A stretch of DNA of 18,084 nucleotides from an uncultured Collinsella sp. (GTDB lineage Bacteria; Actinomycetota; Coriobacteriia; Coriobacteriales; Coriobacteriaceae). This document shows, piece by piece, positions 7,174 to 14,927 of the stretch. The stretch covers positions 1-18,084 of the forward strand of contig CAAEEX010000060.1 of NCBI GenBank assembly GCA_900755005.1. The letters run 5' to 3'. The notes under the pieces are model-generated. The model was not told where the DNA came from, did not search any database, and worked only from the letters and a program-made list of their open reading frames with translations. A program made the position numbers and the translations under genes. Position 1 is the stretch's first letter, and every line of letters begins with the position of its first letter.

Positions 7174-8500
7174 CCTTTTGTTCCTTCTTCCTAAAGAAGA
7201 GTCGAATGGGCGTGCCGGCAAAATCGAAGGTCGAGCGCATGCGGTTCTCCACGTAGCGCTGGTAGGTGTCGTTGACCAGATCGCTGTGGTTGACGAAGAA
7301 CGTGAACGTCGGCGGATTGACGCCCGTCTGAGTCACGTAGTGCATGCGCAGGCGGCGCTTGCCGTCCACCACGGTGTGGCCGAACTCACGTAGGTCGGTG
7401 AGGAACGTGTTGAGGCGCGAGGTGCTGATCTTTTGCGAACGCGTCTTCTCGGCTGCGTCGACCATCGCCCAGATCTTCTCGACGCTGCGGCCAGTGAGGG
7501 CAGAGATGCGCAGGTACTGGGCCCAGGGAGCCATGACGCCCAGACGGCGGTCGATGGTCTCCATGCAGGCCTCGCGCTTGCGGTCGTCGTCGAGCAGGTC
7601 CCACTTGTTGAGCAGCACAACGATGGCACAGCCGCGCTCGATGGCAAGACCCATGACCTTCTGGTCCTGTTCGGTAACGCCCACGGAGGCGTCGACGACG
7701 AGCAGCGCCACGTCGGCGCGGTCGATGGCGCGCAGGCCGCGGACCATCGAGTAGTACTCGATATTCTCGTACACGGTGCTCTTCTTGCGGATGCCCGCGG
7801 TGTCGACCATGCGGTAGTGCTTGCCGTTGCGCTCCACGACGGTGTCGATGGCGTCGCGCGTCGTGCCGGCAATGTTGGACACGATAGAGCGGTCGGCGCC
7901 CAGGATGCGGTTGAACAGCGAGGACTTGCCGGCGTTGGGGCGGCCGATGATGGCCACGTTCAGCGCATCGGGGAACTCGTCGGCGACCTCGTCCTCTTCC
8001 TCCGGAAGCAGGGCCACGATATCGTCGAGCAGGTCGCCCGTGCCATGACCATGCAGGGCCGAGAGCGGCGTGGGCTCACCGATGCCGAGCGAATAGAACT
8101 CCCAGATGCTGTCGTTCTCGCGATCGGGGTTGTCGAGCTTGTTCACCAGCAGAAAGACCGGCTTGTCGCAGCGCTTGAGCATGCGAGCGACCGACTCGTC
8201 CTCCTCGGTGACGCCGGTGCGGCCATCGACCACAAACAGGATGACGGCGGCTTCCTCGGCGGCGGCGAGCGCCTGGTCGCGGATGGACGTGGCAAAGACG
8301 TCGTCGCTCTTGAGCGGCTCGATACCGCCCGTGTCGACGATGGTGAACTCGCGGCCGTTCCAATCGGCCGTGTGATATGAGCGATCGCGCGTGACGCCGC
8401 GAGACTCGTGGACGATGGCGTCCGAGGTCTGGGCCAGGCGGTTAACGAGCGTGGACTTGCCCACGTTGGGGCGTCCGACGACGGCGACGATAGGTTTCAT
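7166..8500 (-). CDS. der: Ribosome biogenesis GTPase Der (EngA)
   Basis: Der has two tandem GTPase domains and a KH-like domain and acts in late 50S subunit assembly. The 444 residues show G1 GRPNVGKST (9-17), DTGG (56-59), NKLD (120-123) and SAL for the first domain. The second has GRPNAGKSS (186-194), DTAG (233-236), NKWD (298-301) and SALTG (333-337), followed by the KH-like domain at about 350-440. The start is ATG 8500, giving MKPIVAVVGRPNVGKS, with AAAGGAGAG just upstream. An in-frame extension to 8671 is not family-like and overlaps the DUF512 gene. The gap to the DUF512 stop is ten bases. Confidence 0.97.
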   Translation of the reverse strand: MKPIVAVVGRPNVGKSTLVNRLAQTSDAIVHESRGVTRDRSYHTADWNGREFTIVDTGGIEPLKSDDVFATSIRDQALAAAEEAAVILFVVDGRTGVTEEDESVARMLKRCDKPVFLLVNKLDNPDRENDSIWEFYSLGIGEPTPLSALHGHGTGDLLDDIVALLPEEEDEVADEFPDALNVAIIGRPNAGKSSLFNRILGADRSIVSNIAGTTRDAIDTVVERNGKHYRMVDTAGIRKKSTVYENIEYYSMVRGLRAIDRADVALLVVDASVGVTEQDQKVMGLAIERGCAIVVLLNKWDLLDDDRKREACMETIDRRLGVMAPWAQYLRISALTGRSVEKIWAMVDAAEKTRSQKISTSRLNTFLTDLREFGHTVVDGKRRLRMHYVTQTGVNPPTFTFFVNHSDLVNDTYQRYVENRMRSTFDFAGTPIRLFFRKKEQKDA

Positions 8501-8510
8501 CTGCTCTCCT

Positions 8511-9953
8511 TTAATGGGTAGGGTCAGCGGAATTAGTAGAGTCGGCAGGCACAATGCCAAGGATGTGCTCCAGGGTATCGAGCAGCTCATGCGGCATGGT
8601 CGACACCACATGAACCTCGGCGCCGCGACTGGTAAGGCTTGCGAGTAAATCGTCACGATGATACTCGTCAAGCGTCATGCCGTCAGCGTTGAACATGAGC
8701 TTAGGCACAAAGAGCATAACCCCCGACAGATCTTGGGGCAGCTGCTCCAAGATGTCACACGCGACGATGAGGCCGGTCACGTCCACGTTGCCGCCAAAGT
8801 AGCGGTTCTTGATGGCCGTGACAGTGCCGGCGAGTCCCTGGGGCGACTCCACAAAGCGGGCCACCGTGTCGCGTGCGCTGGCGCCCGAGAGGCACAGCAG
8901 GTGCTGGCTGCGGGCGGCGATGGCCTCGCGGACGCGGGCCAGACGCTCGGTATCGGCGGCAAGCACGTCGTCGGTCTCGTCTAGATACGAGCGGATCATG
9001 CCGATGCCGTCGTAGTACTGCGGGTAACCGTCGTAAAAGTCCGCCTCGGGAGGATCGATGCCGGCGTCCAGATAGAACTCGTCGCTCATCTGGAAGGTGT
9101 GGCGGCCAAAGCGCTCGAAGGCACGGTCCTGGTAGGGACGGATCATGGCAATGGTCTCGCGCGCCAGCTCGGGCTTGTCGCTGTAGGACCAGCTAAAACG
9201 GTTCTGATGCTTGGTAAAGCCGAGCGGCACAATGCCCAGGCTTGTGATTTGCTCATGCTCCTCGCAAAAGCGCAGGGTCTTTTCCAGCTCCTCGCCGTCG
9301 TTCATGCCGGGGCACAGCACAATCTGCGCGTGAATCTCGATGCCGGCGGCCATGATGGTCTCGAGTACGTCCATGCCTCGCTGGGCGTTACGGCCCATCA
9401 TACGACGGCGGACGTCGGGGCTCACAGCGTGGACCGACACGTTCATGGGGCTCATGTTGCGCTGGATGACGTTTTGCACGTCCTCGTCGGTGAGGTTCGT
9501 AAGCGTGACAAAGTTGCCTTGCAAAAAGCTTAGGCGATAGTCGTCGTCGCGAATATAGAGCGTGGAGCGGCCGCCCTTGGGGAGCATGGTCATAAAGCAG
9601 AACACGCAGGCGTTGACGCAGGTACGCATGCCGTCGAAGATGGGGCCATCGAACTCCAAACCCCAATCCTCGCCGGGAAAGCGGTCGAGCTCGACGGGGG
9701 TGACGGTGCCGTCGCGCGGGTCGAAAACCTCGAGGTCGACGGTATCATCGTCGGCCTCCCAGAGCCACACAATCATGTCGGTAAGCTGCTCACCGTTAAC
9801 CGTGAGCACGCGTATGCCCGGCTCGATACCCACATCCCACGCGGGCGATTCGGGACGCACGTTCTTTACGAGCGCGCCCTCACCCGGCTCGGGGTCGCGG
9901 CTGCGCCCGTAATCGGCCACCTCGGCGGCGTATGCGGGTACGGTCTGGTCCAT
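8511..9953 (-). CDS. DUF512 family radical-SAM-like protein with PDZ-like N-terminus
   Basis: The 480-residue protein starts with a PDZ-like region (about 25-80: ALVKNVRPESPAWDVGIEPG and following). Next comes a radical-SAM-type cluster motif CVNACVFC with Cys112, Cys116 and Cys119 (CxxxCxxC), and then a barrel-like region. The C-terminal DUF512 part contains FGGNVDVTGLIVACDIL (386-402). It is therefore expected to bind a 4Fe-4S cluster and possibly cleave S-adenosylmethionine. The substrate is unknown to me. Families of this type are often next to der, as here. Start ATG 9953 lies two bases after the ispH stop. The nearest AAGGAG is rather far upstream, so coupling to ispH translation is likely. 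The 55-residue upstream extension is a shadow of ispH. Confidence 0.9.
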   Translation of the reverse strand: MDQTVPAYAAEVADYGRSRDPEPGEGALVKNVRPESPAWDVGIEPGIRVLTVNGEQLTDMIVWLWEADDDTVDLEVFDPRDGTVTPVELDRFPGEDWGLEFDGPIFDGMRTCVNACVFCFMTMLPKGGRSTLYIRDDDYRLSFLQGNFVTLTNLTDEDVQNVIQRNMSPMNVSVHAVSPDVRRRMMGRNAQRGMDVLETIMAAGIEIHAQIVLCPGMNDGEELEKTLRFCEEHEQITSLGIVPLGFTKHQNRFSWSYSDKPELARETIAMIRPYQDRAFERFGRHTFQMSDEFYLDAGIDPPEADFYDGYPQYYDGIGMIRSYLDETDDVLAADTERLARVREAIAARSQHLLCLSGASARDTVARFVESPQGLAGTVTAIKNRYFGGNVDVTGLIVACDILEQLPQDLSGVMLFVPKLMFNADGMTLDEYHRDDLLASLTSRGAEVHVVSTMPHELLDTLEHILGIVPADSTNSADPTH

Positions 9954-9955
9954 GA

Positions 9956-10855
9956 TTAGCGGCAAAGCTCCTTGATGCGCGTGACGGCGCGTTCGATGTG
10001 TTCTTGTGGGGTGGAGGCTCCGGCAGTGATGCCGATGTGGTGAGCGTCGGTAAACCACGCGGCCTGGAGCTCGGAAGCTTCCTCGATGTGATACGTGCGC
10101 TCGCAGGCGTCTGCGCAAATCTGCGCCAGGCGGCGAGTGTTGCCCGAGTTCTTGCCGCCCACCACGACCATGCAGTCGCAGCGGTTGGCAAGTGTGGCTG
10201 CTGCCTGTTGACGCTCACTCGTGGCGGCGCAGATGGTGTTGATCACACGTAGCTCCTGCACGCGCGGGGTGATAGCGGCCACGACCTCAGCGAGGTTCTG
10301 CGCGGTCTGGGTGGTCTGCACAACCAGGCCCACCTTGCCCTTGAGCGATAGGGCATCGGCGTCGGCGGCACAGCTCACGACCTGCGCGTCATTGCCGGCG
10401 TGGCCTAGAATACCCTCGACCTCTGGGTGGCCCGGCTCGCCCACGACGATCATGCGGTAGCCTTCGCGCACCAGGCGCTCGGCCGCCACATGAACCTTCT
10501 TCACGTAGGGGCAGGTGGCGTCGACCACGGTAAGGTCGCGCTTGCGGGCAGCATCGATCACCTGCGGCACCACGCCGTGGGCGCGGATGATCACGGTACC
10601 GGTTGCGGCGCTATCCAGGTTCTCAGCCAGGCTAACGCCTGCCTCAACGAGCTCGCGCACCACGATAGGGTTATGGATGAGCGGACCCAAGGTATGGACC
10701 TGATTGCACTCCCCTGCCTGCGGCGCAGCGGCCAGCGCCATATCGAGCGCACGCTGCACGCCGTAGCAGGTGCCGGCGTGGGCAGCGATTTCGATAGTGG
10801 GGGCGTCTGCCTTGCCGGGCACAGCCTCGGCGGTGTTCATGACTTCCTCGTCCAT
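9956..10855 (-). CDS. ispH: 4-hydroxy-3-methylbut-2-enyl diphosphate reductase
   Basis: IspH (LytB) is the last enzyme of the MEP isoprenoid pathway. It reduces HMBPP to IPP and DMAPP with a 4Fe-4S cluster. The three cluster cysteines are Cys30 (AGTCYGVQRA), Cys115 (DATCPYVKKVH) and Cys209 (NTICAATSERQ). Substrate residues include HTLGPLIHNP (54-63), GHPEVEG (142-148, His143 and Glu145), the TTQT pair (181-184) and GGKNSGNT (233-240). The last has Gly at the second serine of the common S-S-N. Length is 299 from ATG 10855, two bases after the plsC stop. An alternative ATG at 10840 has GAGG at short spacing and cannot be excluded. No other MEP gene is present here. Confidence 0.95.
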   Translation of the reverse strand: MDEEVMNTAEAVPGKADAPTIEIAAHAGTCYGVQRALDMALAAAPQAGECNQVHTLGPLIHNPIVVRELVEAGVSLAENLDSAATGTVIIRAHGVVPQVIDAARKRDLTVVDATCPYVKKVHVAAERLVREGYRMIVVGEPGHPEVEGILGHAGNDAQVVSCAADADALSLKGKVGLVVQTTQTAQNLAEVVAAITPRVQELRVINTICAATSERQQAAATLANRCDCMVVVGGKNSGNTRRLAQICADACERTYHIEEASELQAAWFTDAHHIGITAGASTPQEHIERAVTRIKELCR

Positions 10856-10857
10856 GG

Positions 10858-11586
10858 CTAGAACCTGCCCGGGTGCTCGGCGCACAGGTCATCACGCATG
10901 GCGTAGACGCGACTCATGGCTTCGGACTCAAACCAGGCTAGGCGCTCCTTGCGCTTGAGCTCGGCAGGCGCGTCGGAAAGCGAAATTGACTTGCCGGCGC
11001 GGATCCAGCACTTTTTGGGACGCATGATCTTTTTGCCCGCAGGCGTAATATCGGACCAGCCGCAGATGGCGAGCGGGTTGACGGGTGCCTTACCCATCTG
11101 GGCGATGAGCGCAAAGCCGCCGTGGACCTCGGGCTTGATCTCGCGCGAGCGGATGCGCGTGCCCTCGGGGAAGATCAGGACGTCCTCACCGCGCTGCAGC
11201 GCATGCTGGGCGGCACGCAGGCACTTCATGTCGGCGGTGCCGCGCTCGACGGGAATGCCGCCCACGCGGCTAAAGGCCCAGCGCACGATCTTGCTCTTGG
11301 CGAACTCGGACTTAAAAATGGGGCGAATGCGGCGGCCGCCAAAGAACAGCGCCGTCTCCACAGCCAGGAGCTCGGCCATCGATGTGTGGTTGCAGATGAC
11401 CACGCTGCCGCGGCCTTCCTGGCGCTCAAACAGCAGGTCGCTGTCCTCGACCTTCCAACGCCACATGAGCTTGGAGAAGACCCACAGGATGCCCATGACC
11501 ACGGCGACGGTGCCGCGGATGAGCGCCGGGAACTCGGCGTAGGGGGCGTTGTAGTAATCCTCGGGCGTCTGCTTAAACAGGCGCAT
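10858..11586 (-). CDS. plsC: PlsC-type 1-acyl-sn-glycerol-3-phosphate acyltransferase (HX4E variant)
   Basis: This is a membrane-associated acyltransferase expected to convert lysophosphatidic acid to phosphatidic acid. The 242 residues have a hydrophobic segment at 24-42, then the acyltransferase blocks. Block I reads NHTSMAE with His67 and Glu72. Block II is GGIPVERG (109-116). Block III is FPEGTR (139-144). Block I is normally HX4D. Here the acidic residue is Glu, which I confirmed codon by codon (GAG). The protein is otherwise intact. Start ATG 11586 follows AAAGGAGGT, which overlaps the end of cmk. With gpsA and plsY in the same run, a role in phospholipid synthesis is the simplest reading, though a different lyso-lipid substrate is possible. 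Confidence 0.87.
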   Translation of the reverse strand: MRLFKQTPEDYYNAPYAEFPALIRGTVAVVMGILWVFSKLMWRWKVEDSDLLFERQEGRGSVVICNHTSMAELLAVETALFFGGRRIRPIFKSEFAKSKIVRWAFSRVGGIPVERGTADMKCLRAAQHALQRGEDVLIFPEGTRIRSREIKPEVHGGFALIAQMGKAPVNPLAICGWSDITPAGKKIMRPKKCWIRAGKSISLSDAPAELKRKERLAWFESEAMSRVYAMRDDLCAEHPGRF

Positions 11587-11589
11587 GGG

Positions 11590-12276
11590 CTACCTCCTTT
11601 GGTTGATGAGGTCCTCGATGATCGAGACGACCTCGTCGATGGTGTGGGCGGTGGAGTCGACATGTACCGCGTCCTCGGCGGGAACGAGCGGCGCGACCTC
11701 GCGGCTGCTGTCGAGCTTATCGCGCTGCTTGAGGGCGTCGAGGGTCTCGTCGACCTCGGCCTCAAGCTGCTCTTCGGTGAGCGGCTGGGCGTCGTTTTGG
11801 TGGCGCTGCAGCACACGGCGACGGGCACGCTCGCGCGGGTCGGCAGTCAGGAAGACCTTGACCTGTGCGTTGGGGAACACGACGGTTCCGATGTCGCGAC
11901 CCTCGGCGACGATATCGCGGTCCTCGGCGGCGCGGCGCTGGTGGATGAGCATGGCGGCGCGCACGCCCGGGTAGGCCGAGACCTTGGACACGTTGGCGTC
12001 GACCTGCGGGGTGCGAATGGCGGCCGATGCGTCCTTGCCGTCAATGGTCAGGCGCGTGTCCTCGCCGGTGCCGTTGGTAAAGCGAATCTCGATCTGCTCG
12101 GCGAGGGCGTCGATGGCCGTCTCGTCGTCCAGATCGATGCCGCGGTCGAGCGCGGCGAAGGTGACGGCGCGATACATGGCGCCCGTGTCGAGCTTGTTAA
12201 AGCCTAGCTGGCGGGCGATCTCCTTGGCGATGGTGGATTTGCCGGAACCGGCGGGGCCGTCGATGGCGACGATCAT
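11590..12276 (-). CDS. cmk: (d)CMP kinase (cytidylate kinase)
   Basis: Cmk phosphorylates CMP and dCMP with ATP. The 228 residues contain the P-loop GPAGSGKS (7-14), the LDTGAMYRAVT segment (29-39), the CMP-binding region around residues 89-112, EGRDIGTVVFP (125-135) and the lid segment DPRERARRRVLQR (146-158). Length fits the family. Start ATG 12276 has AAAGGAAG six bases upstream. Another in-frame ATG at 12303 has no ribosome site. The stop TAG lies inside the Shine-Dalgarno region of plsC, three bases before its ATG. A 65-nt gap separates it from the pseudouridine synthase gene, one of only two sizeable gaps in the run. Confidence 0.96.
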   Translation of the reverse strand: MIVAIDGPAGSGKSTIAKEIARQLGFNKLDTGAMYRAVTFAALDRGIDLDDETAIDALAEQIEIRFTNGTGEDTRLTIDGKDASAAIRTPQVDANVSKVSAYPGVRAAMLIHQRRAAEDRDIVAEGRDIGTVVFPNAQVKVFLTADPRERARRRVLQRHQNDAQPLTEEQLEAEVDETLDALKQRDKLDSSREVAPLVPAEDAVHVDSTAHTIDEVVSIIEDLINQRR

Positions 12277-12341
12277 GCAATGCTTCCTTTCGATGGTTGA
12301 CATGCTGGTATGGGACGCGGGCGCTGGGGCTTTGCGATTGC

Positions 12342-13313
12342 CTAGCTCGTGTAGCGCTCGCGGTAGGTGTTGCGCTTGGGCGCGGAGCCGTGGCTGCCGT
12401 GGTGACGCGTGCGACTCGCGGTGTTGGTCGCCGGCGCGGCGCTGCGCTTGGAGCTGGCCTGCTTGGGCGGGATACCGCCGTCTTTGAGGATCTGCACCTC
12501 GCGGTCGGTGAGCTCGCGCCACGAGCCCTTGGCCACATCCTTGAGCTCCAGGCCGGCAAAGTTGCAGCGGTGCAGGCGGATCACCGGGTGGTGAATCTTG
12601 CTCAGCATGCGCTTGACCTGGTTCTTGCGGCCTTCGCGGATGATGACCTCCACGGCGGTGGTGCCGGGCTTAACGCCTTGCGGAGCTACGGCCTCGGCCT
12701 CGCGCGCGTTAATGACGCGGCAGATCGCCGGCTGGCACAGGCCGTCATCGAGCTCGATGCCGCGGCGGAGTGGTTCTAAGTCGCGATCGGTCAGGTTGCC
12801 GTCCACGAGCGCCTGGTAGGTCTTGTAAACATGCTTGCTGGGGTGCAGCAGATCCTGCGACAGGTCGCCGTCGGTGGTAAAGAGCAAAAGGCCCGTGGTG
12901 TCGCGGTCCAGGCGGCCCACAGGGAACAGGCCCGGAAAGCGGTCGCGCGGGACCAGGTCGGCCACGCAAGGGCGCTCCTGCGGATCGCTCATGGTGGTGA
13001 GGTAGCCGGTCGGCTTGTAGAGCATCAGGTACACGGCGCCCTGGTTGAGCTTGACGGGCATGCCGTCGACCTCGATATGGTCGTGGTCGACGTCGACCTT
13101 GGTGCCCAGTTCGGTCGCGATCTGGCCGTTGACGGTCACGCGGCCGGCGGTCATCAGGTCCTCCGAGCCGCGGCGGCTCGCCACGCCCGCGCGCGCCAAA
13201 AAGCGCTGCAGGCGCATGGTGTGCGGATAGACGGGCTGGACGTCGCCTGCGGGCGTTGTGGCGCCCGTGGCGCTTGTGATGCGCGTCTCCCCTGCTTCGT
13301 TAGTTCTCGTCAT
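12342..13313 (-). CDS. RsuA/RluB-family 23S/16S rRNA pseudouridine synthase
   Basis: The protein isomerises a specific uridine in rRNA. By synteny with scpAB it is most likely the RluB type. Of 323 residues, 1-32 are a low-complexity leader and 33-80 an S4 RNA-binding domain (RLQRFLARAGVASRRGSEDL). The catalytic domain has the active Asp136 in GRLDRDTTGLLL (133-144) and the EGRKNQVKRM motif (227-236). The C-terminus from about 283 is a disordered basic tail rich in S, A, R, H and K. Start ATG 13313 overlaps the scpB end by 14 bases and follows GGAGG at six bases. An ATG at residue 33 lacks a ribosome site. The exact target uridine cannot be read from sequence. Confidence 0.92.
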   Translation of the reverse strand: MTRTNEAGETRITSATGATTPAGDVQPVYPHTMRLQRFLARAGVASRRGSEDLMTAGRVTVNGQIATELGTKVDVDHDHIEVDGMPVKLNQGAVYLMLYKPTGYLTTMSDPQERPCVADLVPRDRFPGLFPVGRLDRDTTGLLLFTTDGDLSQDLLHPSKHVYKTYQALVDGNLTDRDLEPLRRGIELDDGLCQPAICRVINAREAEAVAPQGVKPGTTAVEVIIREGRKNQVKRMLSKIHHPVIRLHRCNFAGLELKDVAKGSWRELTDREVQILKDGGIPPKQASSKRSAAPATNTASRTRHHGSHGSAPKRNTYRERYTS

Positions 13314-14019
13314 GCATATCCTCCGAGGTATCACCGGTGGGCAGAAGCTCCTCGCCATCGGTGTCCTCAACATCGGTATCGGGCAGTTCGCGCTCTTCGT
13401 CCAGGTCCTCGGCCTGCTCCTCGAGCGTGGACTGAATGCTGCGGCCGCTCAGGCGCTCGCGGATAAACTGGCGCGATTGCTCGTCGGGGGCAAACTGCTC
13501 CAGGTCGGGCAGGTCGCGGGTGGAGCGCAGACCGAACTTTTCCAAGAAGGCGTTGGTCGTGCCGTAGATGATGGCCTGACCGCGCTCGGGGTCGCGGCCG
13601 AGCTCGCGCACCAGGCCCTTGTCCACGAGCGACGCAATGACGCCGTCGGAATTGACGCCGCGGATGCCTTTGACCACCTCGCGCGTGACTGGCTGGTGGT
13701 AGGCGATAACGGCCAAGGTCTCGAGCGCCGCCTGCGACAGCTTTTGCGTGTCCCAGCTCAGCACATAGGCCTCTACCACATCGTGGTAGGCGGGGTGCGT
13801 AAACAAGCGCCAGCCACCGGCGACCTCGCGCAGCTGAAAACCGCGGTTAGCCTCCTCGTACTCAACTTTGAGCTCGGCGAGCAGCGATGCGCACTCGCCC
13901 GGGGCGATATCCAGTGCACTTGCCAGCGCGGGCGCACTCACGGGGTCGCTCGACACCAGCAGCAGCGCCTCCAAGGCGCCTTTGAGGCTGTTTGCCTCCA
14001 GCGTGGAAAGGGTTGACAT
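13300..14019 (-). CDS. scpB: Segregation and condensation protein B
   Basis: ScpB forms the condensin complex with Smc and ScpA. A dimer of winged-helix domains binds the ScpA linker. The 239 residues open with LKGALEALLLVSSDPVS (13-29), typical of ScpB. They continue with LSQAALETLAVIAYHQPVTR (93-112) and GLVRELGRDPERGQAIIYGT, then FLEKFGL. The last 45 or so residues are strongly acidic (D/E rich) and look unstructured. Start ATG 14019 follows AGGAGCGG and lies 11 bases after the scpA stop. Its final codons overlap the start and contain the ribosome site of the pseudouridine synthase gene. Confidence 0.95.
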   Translation of the reverse strand: MSTLSTLEANSLKGALEALLLVSSDPVSAPALASALDIAPGECASLLAELKVEYEEANRGFQLREVAGGWRLFTHPAYHDVVEAYVLSWDTQKLSQAALETLAVIAYHQPVTREVVKGIRGVNSDGVIASLVDKGLVRELGRDPERGQAIIYGTTNAFLEKFGLRSTRDLPDLEQFAPDEQSRQFIRERLSGRSIQSTLEEQAEDLDEERELPDTDVEDTDGEELLPTGDTSEDMHDEN

Positions 14020-14030
14020 GGTTGCCGCTC

Positions 14031-14843
14031 CTATTCGGTGAGCTCGGGGCCCTCGCCGGGCACGTATGCCTCGGCGCCCTCGACTCGGTTGATGCAGATG
14101 GTTCCAAAGATCTCGTCCTGGCTCAGGGTAAGCGAGCCGCGCTTGGCGAGCTCGAGCATGGCCAGGAAGGTGACGACAAGTTGTTCGGTGGTGGCGTCGC
14201 CGTCCAACAGCTCGCGGAAGGTGCAGGTTTGGTGCGCCATGGTAAAGCGATCGACCGAGGCCACCGTCAGGTCGAGCGGCACGCGATGCGGTGCCACGTG
14301 CTCGGCTTCCAGCAGGAAAGTCTGGCGCTTGCCGTCCAGGTCGGCGCAGATGACGGCGAGGCCGCGCAGGGTAATGCCGGCCAGGTAGTCGGGCATGAGG
14401 CCCAGAAACTCCGGGTCGGGGCCGGCAACACGCGGATGCATGCGACTCTCGGCCTGCATGCGAGCACCGAGAGCGGCCGCCGCGCCTTTAAACTGCTTGT
14501 AGGCAATCAGGCGCTGGATCAGGACTTCGCGCAGGGCGTCGCCGTCGAGCGCGCTGAGTTCCTCGAGGTCTTCGTCGAACTCGTCATCGTCGTCATCGAC
14601 TTTGCGCGGGGCCTCCTGCGGCACCAGAGAGGCGGCCTTGATGTCCAGAAGGGTTGCCGCGACCAGCAGAAAGTCGCTCGCCACGTCCAGGTCCAGCGCC
14701 TCGATGCGCTCCACCTCGGCAAGGTACTGCTCGGCCACCTCGCTGATGGAGATGGCGCCGATATCTACTTTTTGGCGGGTTACCAGCTGCAGCAACAGGT
14801 CGAACGGCCCGCTGTAGACCTGCGTCGACACGCGATACGACAT
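14031..14843 (-). CDS. scpA: Segregation and condensation protein A
   Basis: ScpA is the kleisin subunit that bridges the Smc heads. The 270 residues begin with the kleisin signature YSGPFDLLLQLV (10-21) and IGAISISEVAEQYL (28-41). DFLLVAATLLDIKAASLVPQ (57-76) follows, then an acidic linker with a run of five aspartates just past residue 80. The C-terminal part should be the winged helix that binds the other Smc head. Start ATG 14843 follows AAAGGAGGT, a very strong ribosome site. It is preceded by the 84-nt gap with two small hairpins. smc itself is not in the window. Confidence 0.95.
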   Translation of the reverse strand: MSYRVSTQVYSGPFDLLLQLVTRQKVDIGAISISEVAEQYLAEVERIEALDLDVASDFLLVAATLLDIKAASLVPQEAPRKVDDDDDEFDEDLEELSALDGDALREVLIQRLIAYKQFKGAAAALGARMQAESRMHPRVAGPDPEFLGLMPDYLAGITLRGLAVICADLDGKRQTFLLEAEHVAPHRVPLDLTVASVDRFTMAHQTCTFRELLDGDATTEQLVVTFLAMLELAKRGSLTLSQDEIFGTICINRVEGAEAYVPGEGPELTE

Positions 14844-14861
14844 CTTCGACCTCCTTTGACG

Positions 14862-14912
14862 GCGCCTTCGCGGCGCGGTTTGGGTGCATGTTGCGACCGT
14901 TTTGCGCGGTCG
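14862..14912 (-). other. Two hairpins in the gap before scpA
   Basis: CGACCG/CGGTCG (14894-14899 and 14907-14912) and GCGCC/GGCGC (14862-14866 and 14872-14876) can form two small stems on the mRNA between the M50 gene and the scpA ribosome site. Neither is followed by a T-run, so they are not Rho-independent terminators. They could mark an mRNA processing site or a stabilising structure. Confidence 0.4.
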
Positions 14913-14927
14913 ACCTGTAAGTTTACC

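Noticed and set aside
5656..7194. A 512-codon plus-strand frame opposite gpsA and plsY
   Set aside because: It is antisense to two intact, well-recognised genes. Long antisense frames are expected in GC-rich DNA, and the product is a low-complexity Gly/Ala/Arg/His-rich string.
8501..8671. N-terminal extension of Der by 57 residues
   Set aside because: It overlaps the DUF512 gene, is not family-like, and a strong AAAGGAGAG lies right before the canonical MKPIVAVVGRPNVGKS start.
14862..14912. Hairpins before scpA as a transcription terminator
   Set aside because: Neither stem is followed by a T-run on the minus strand, so a Rho-independent terminator is not supported.
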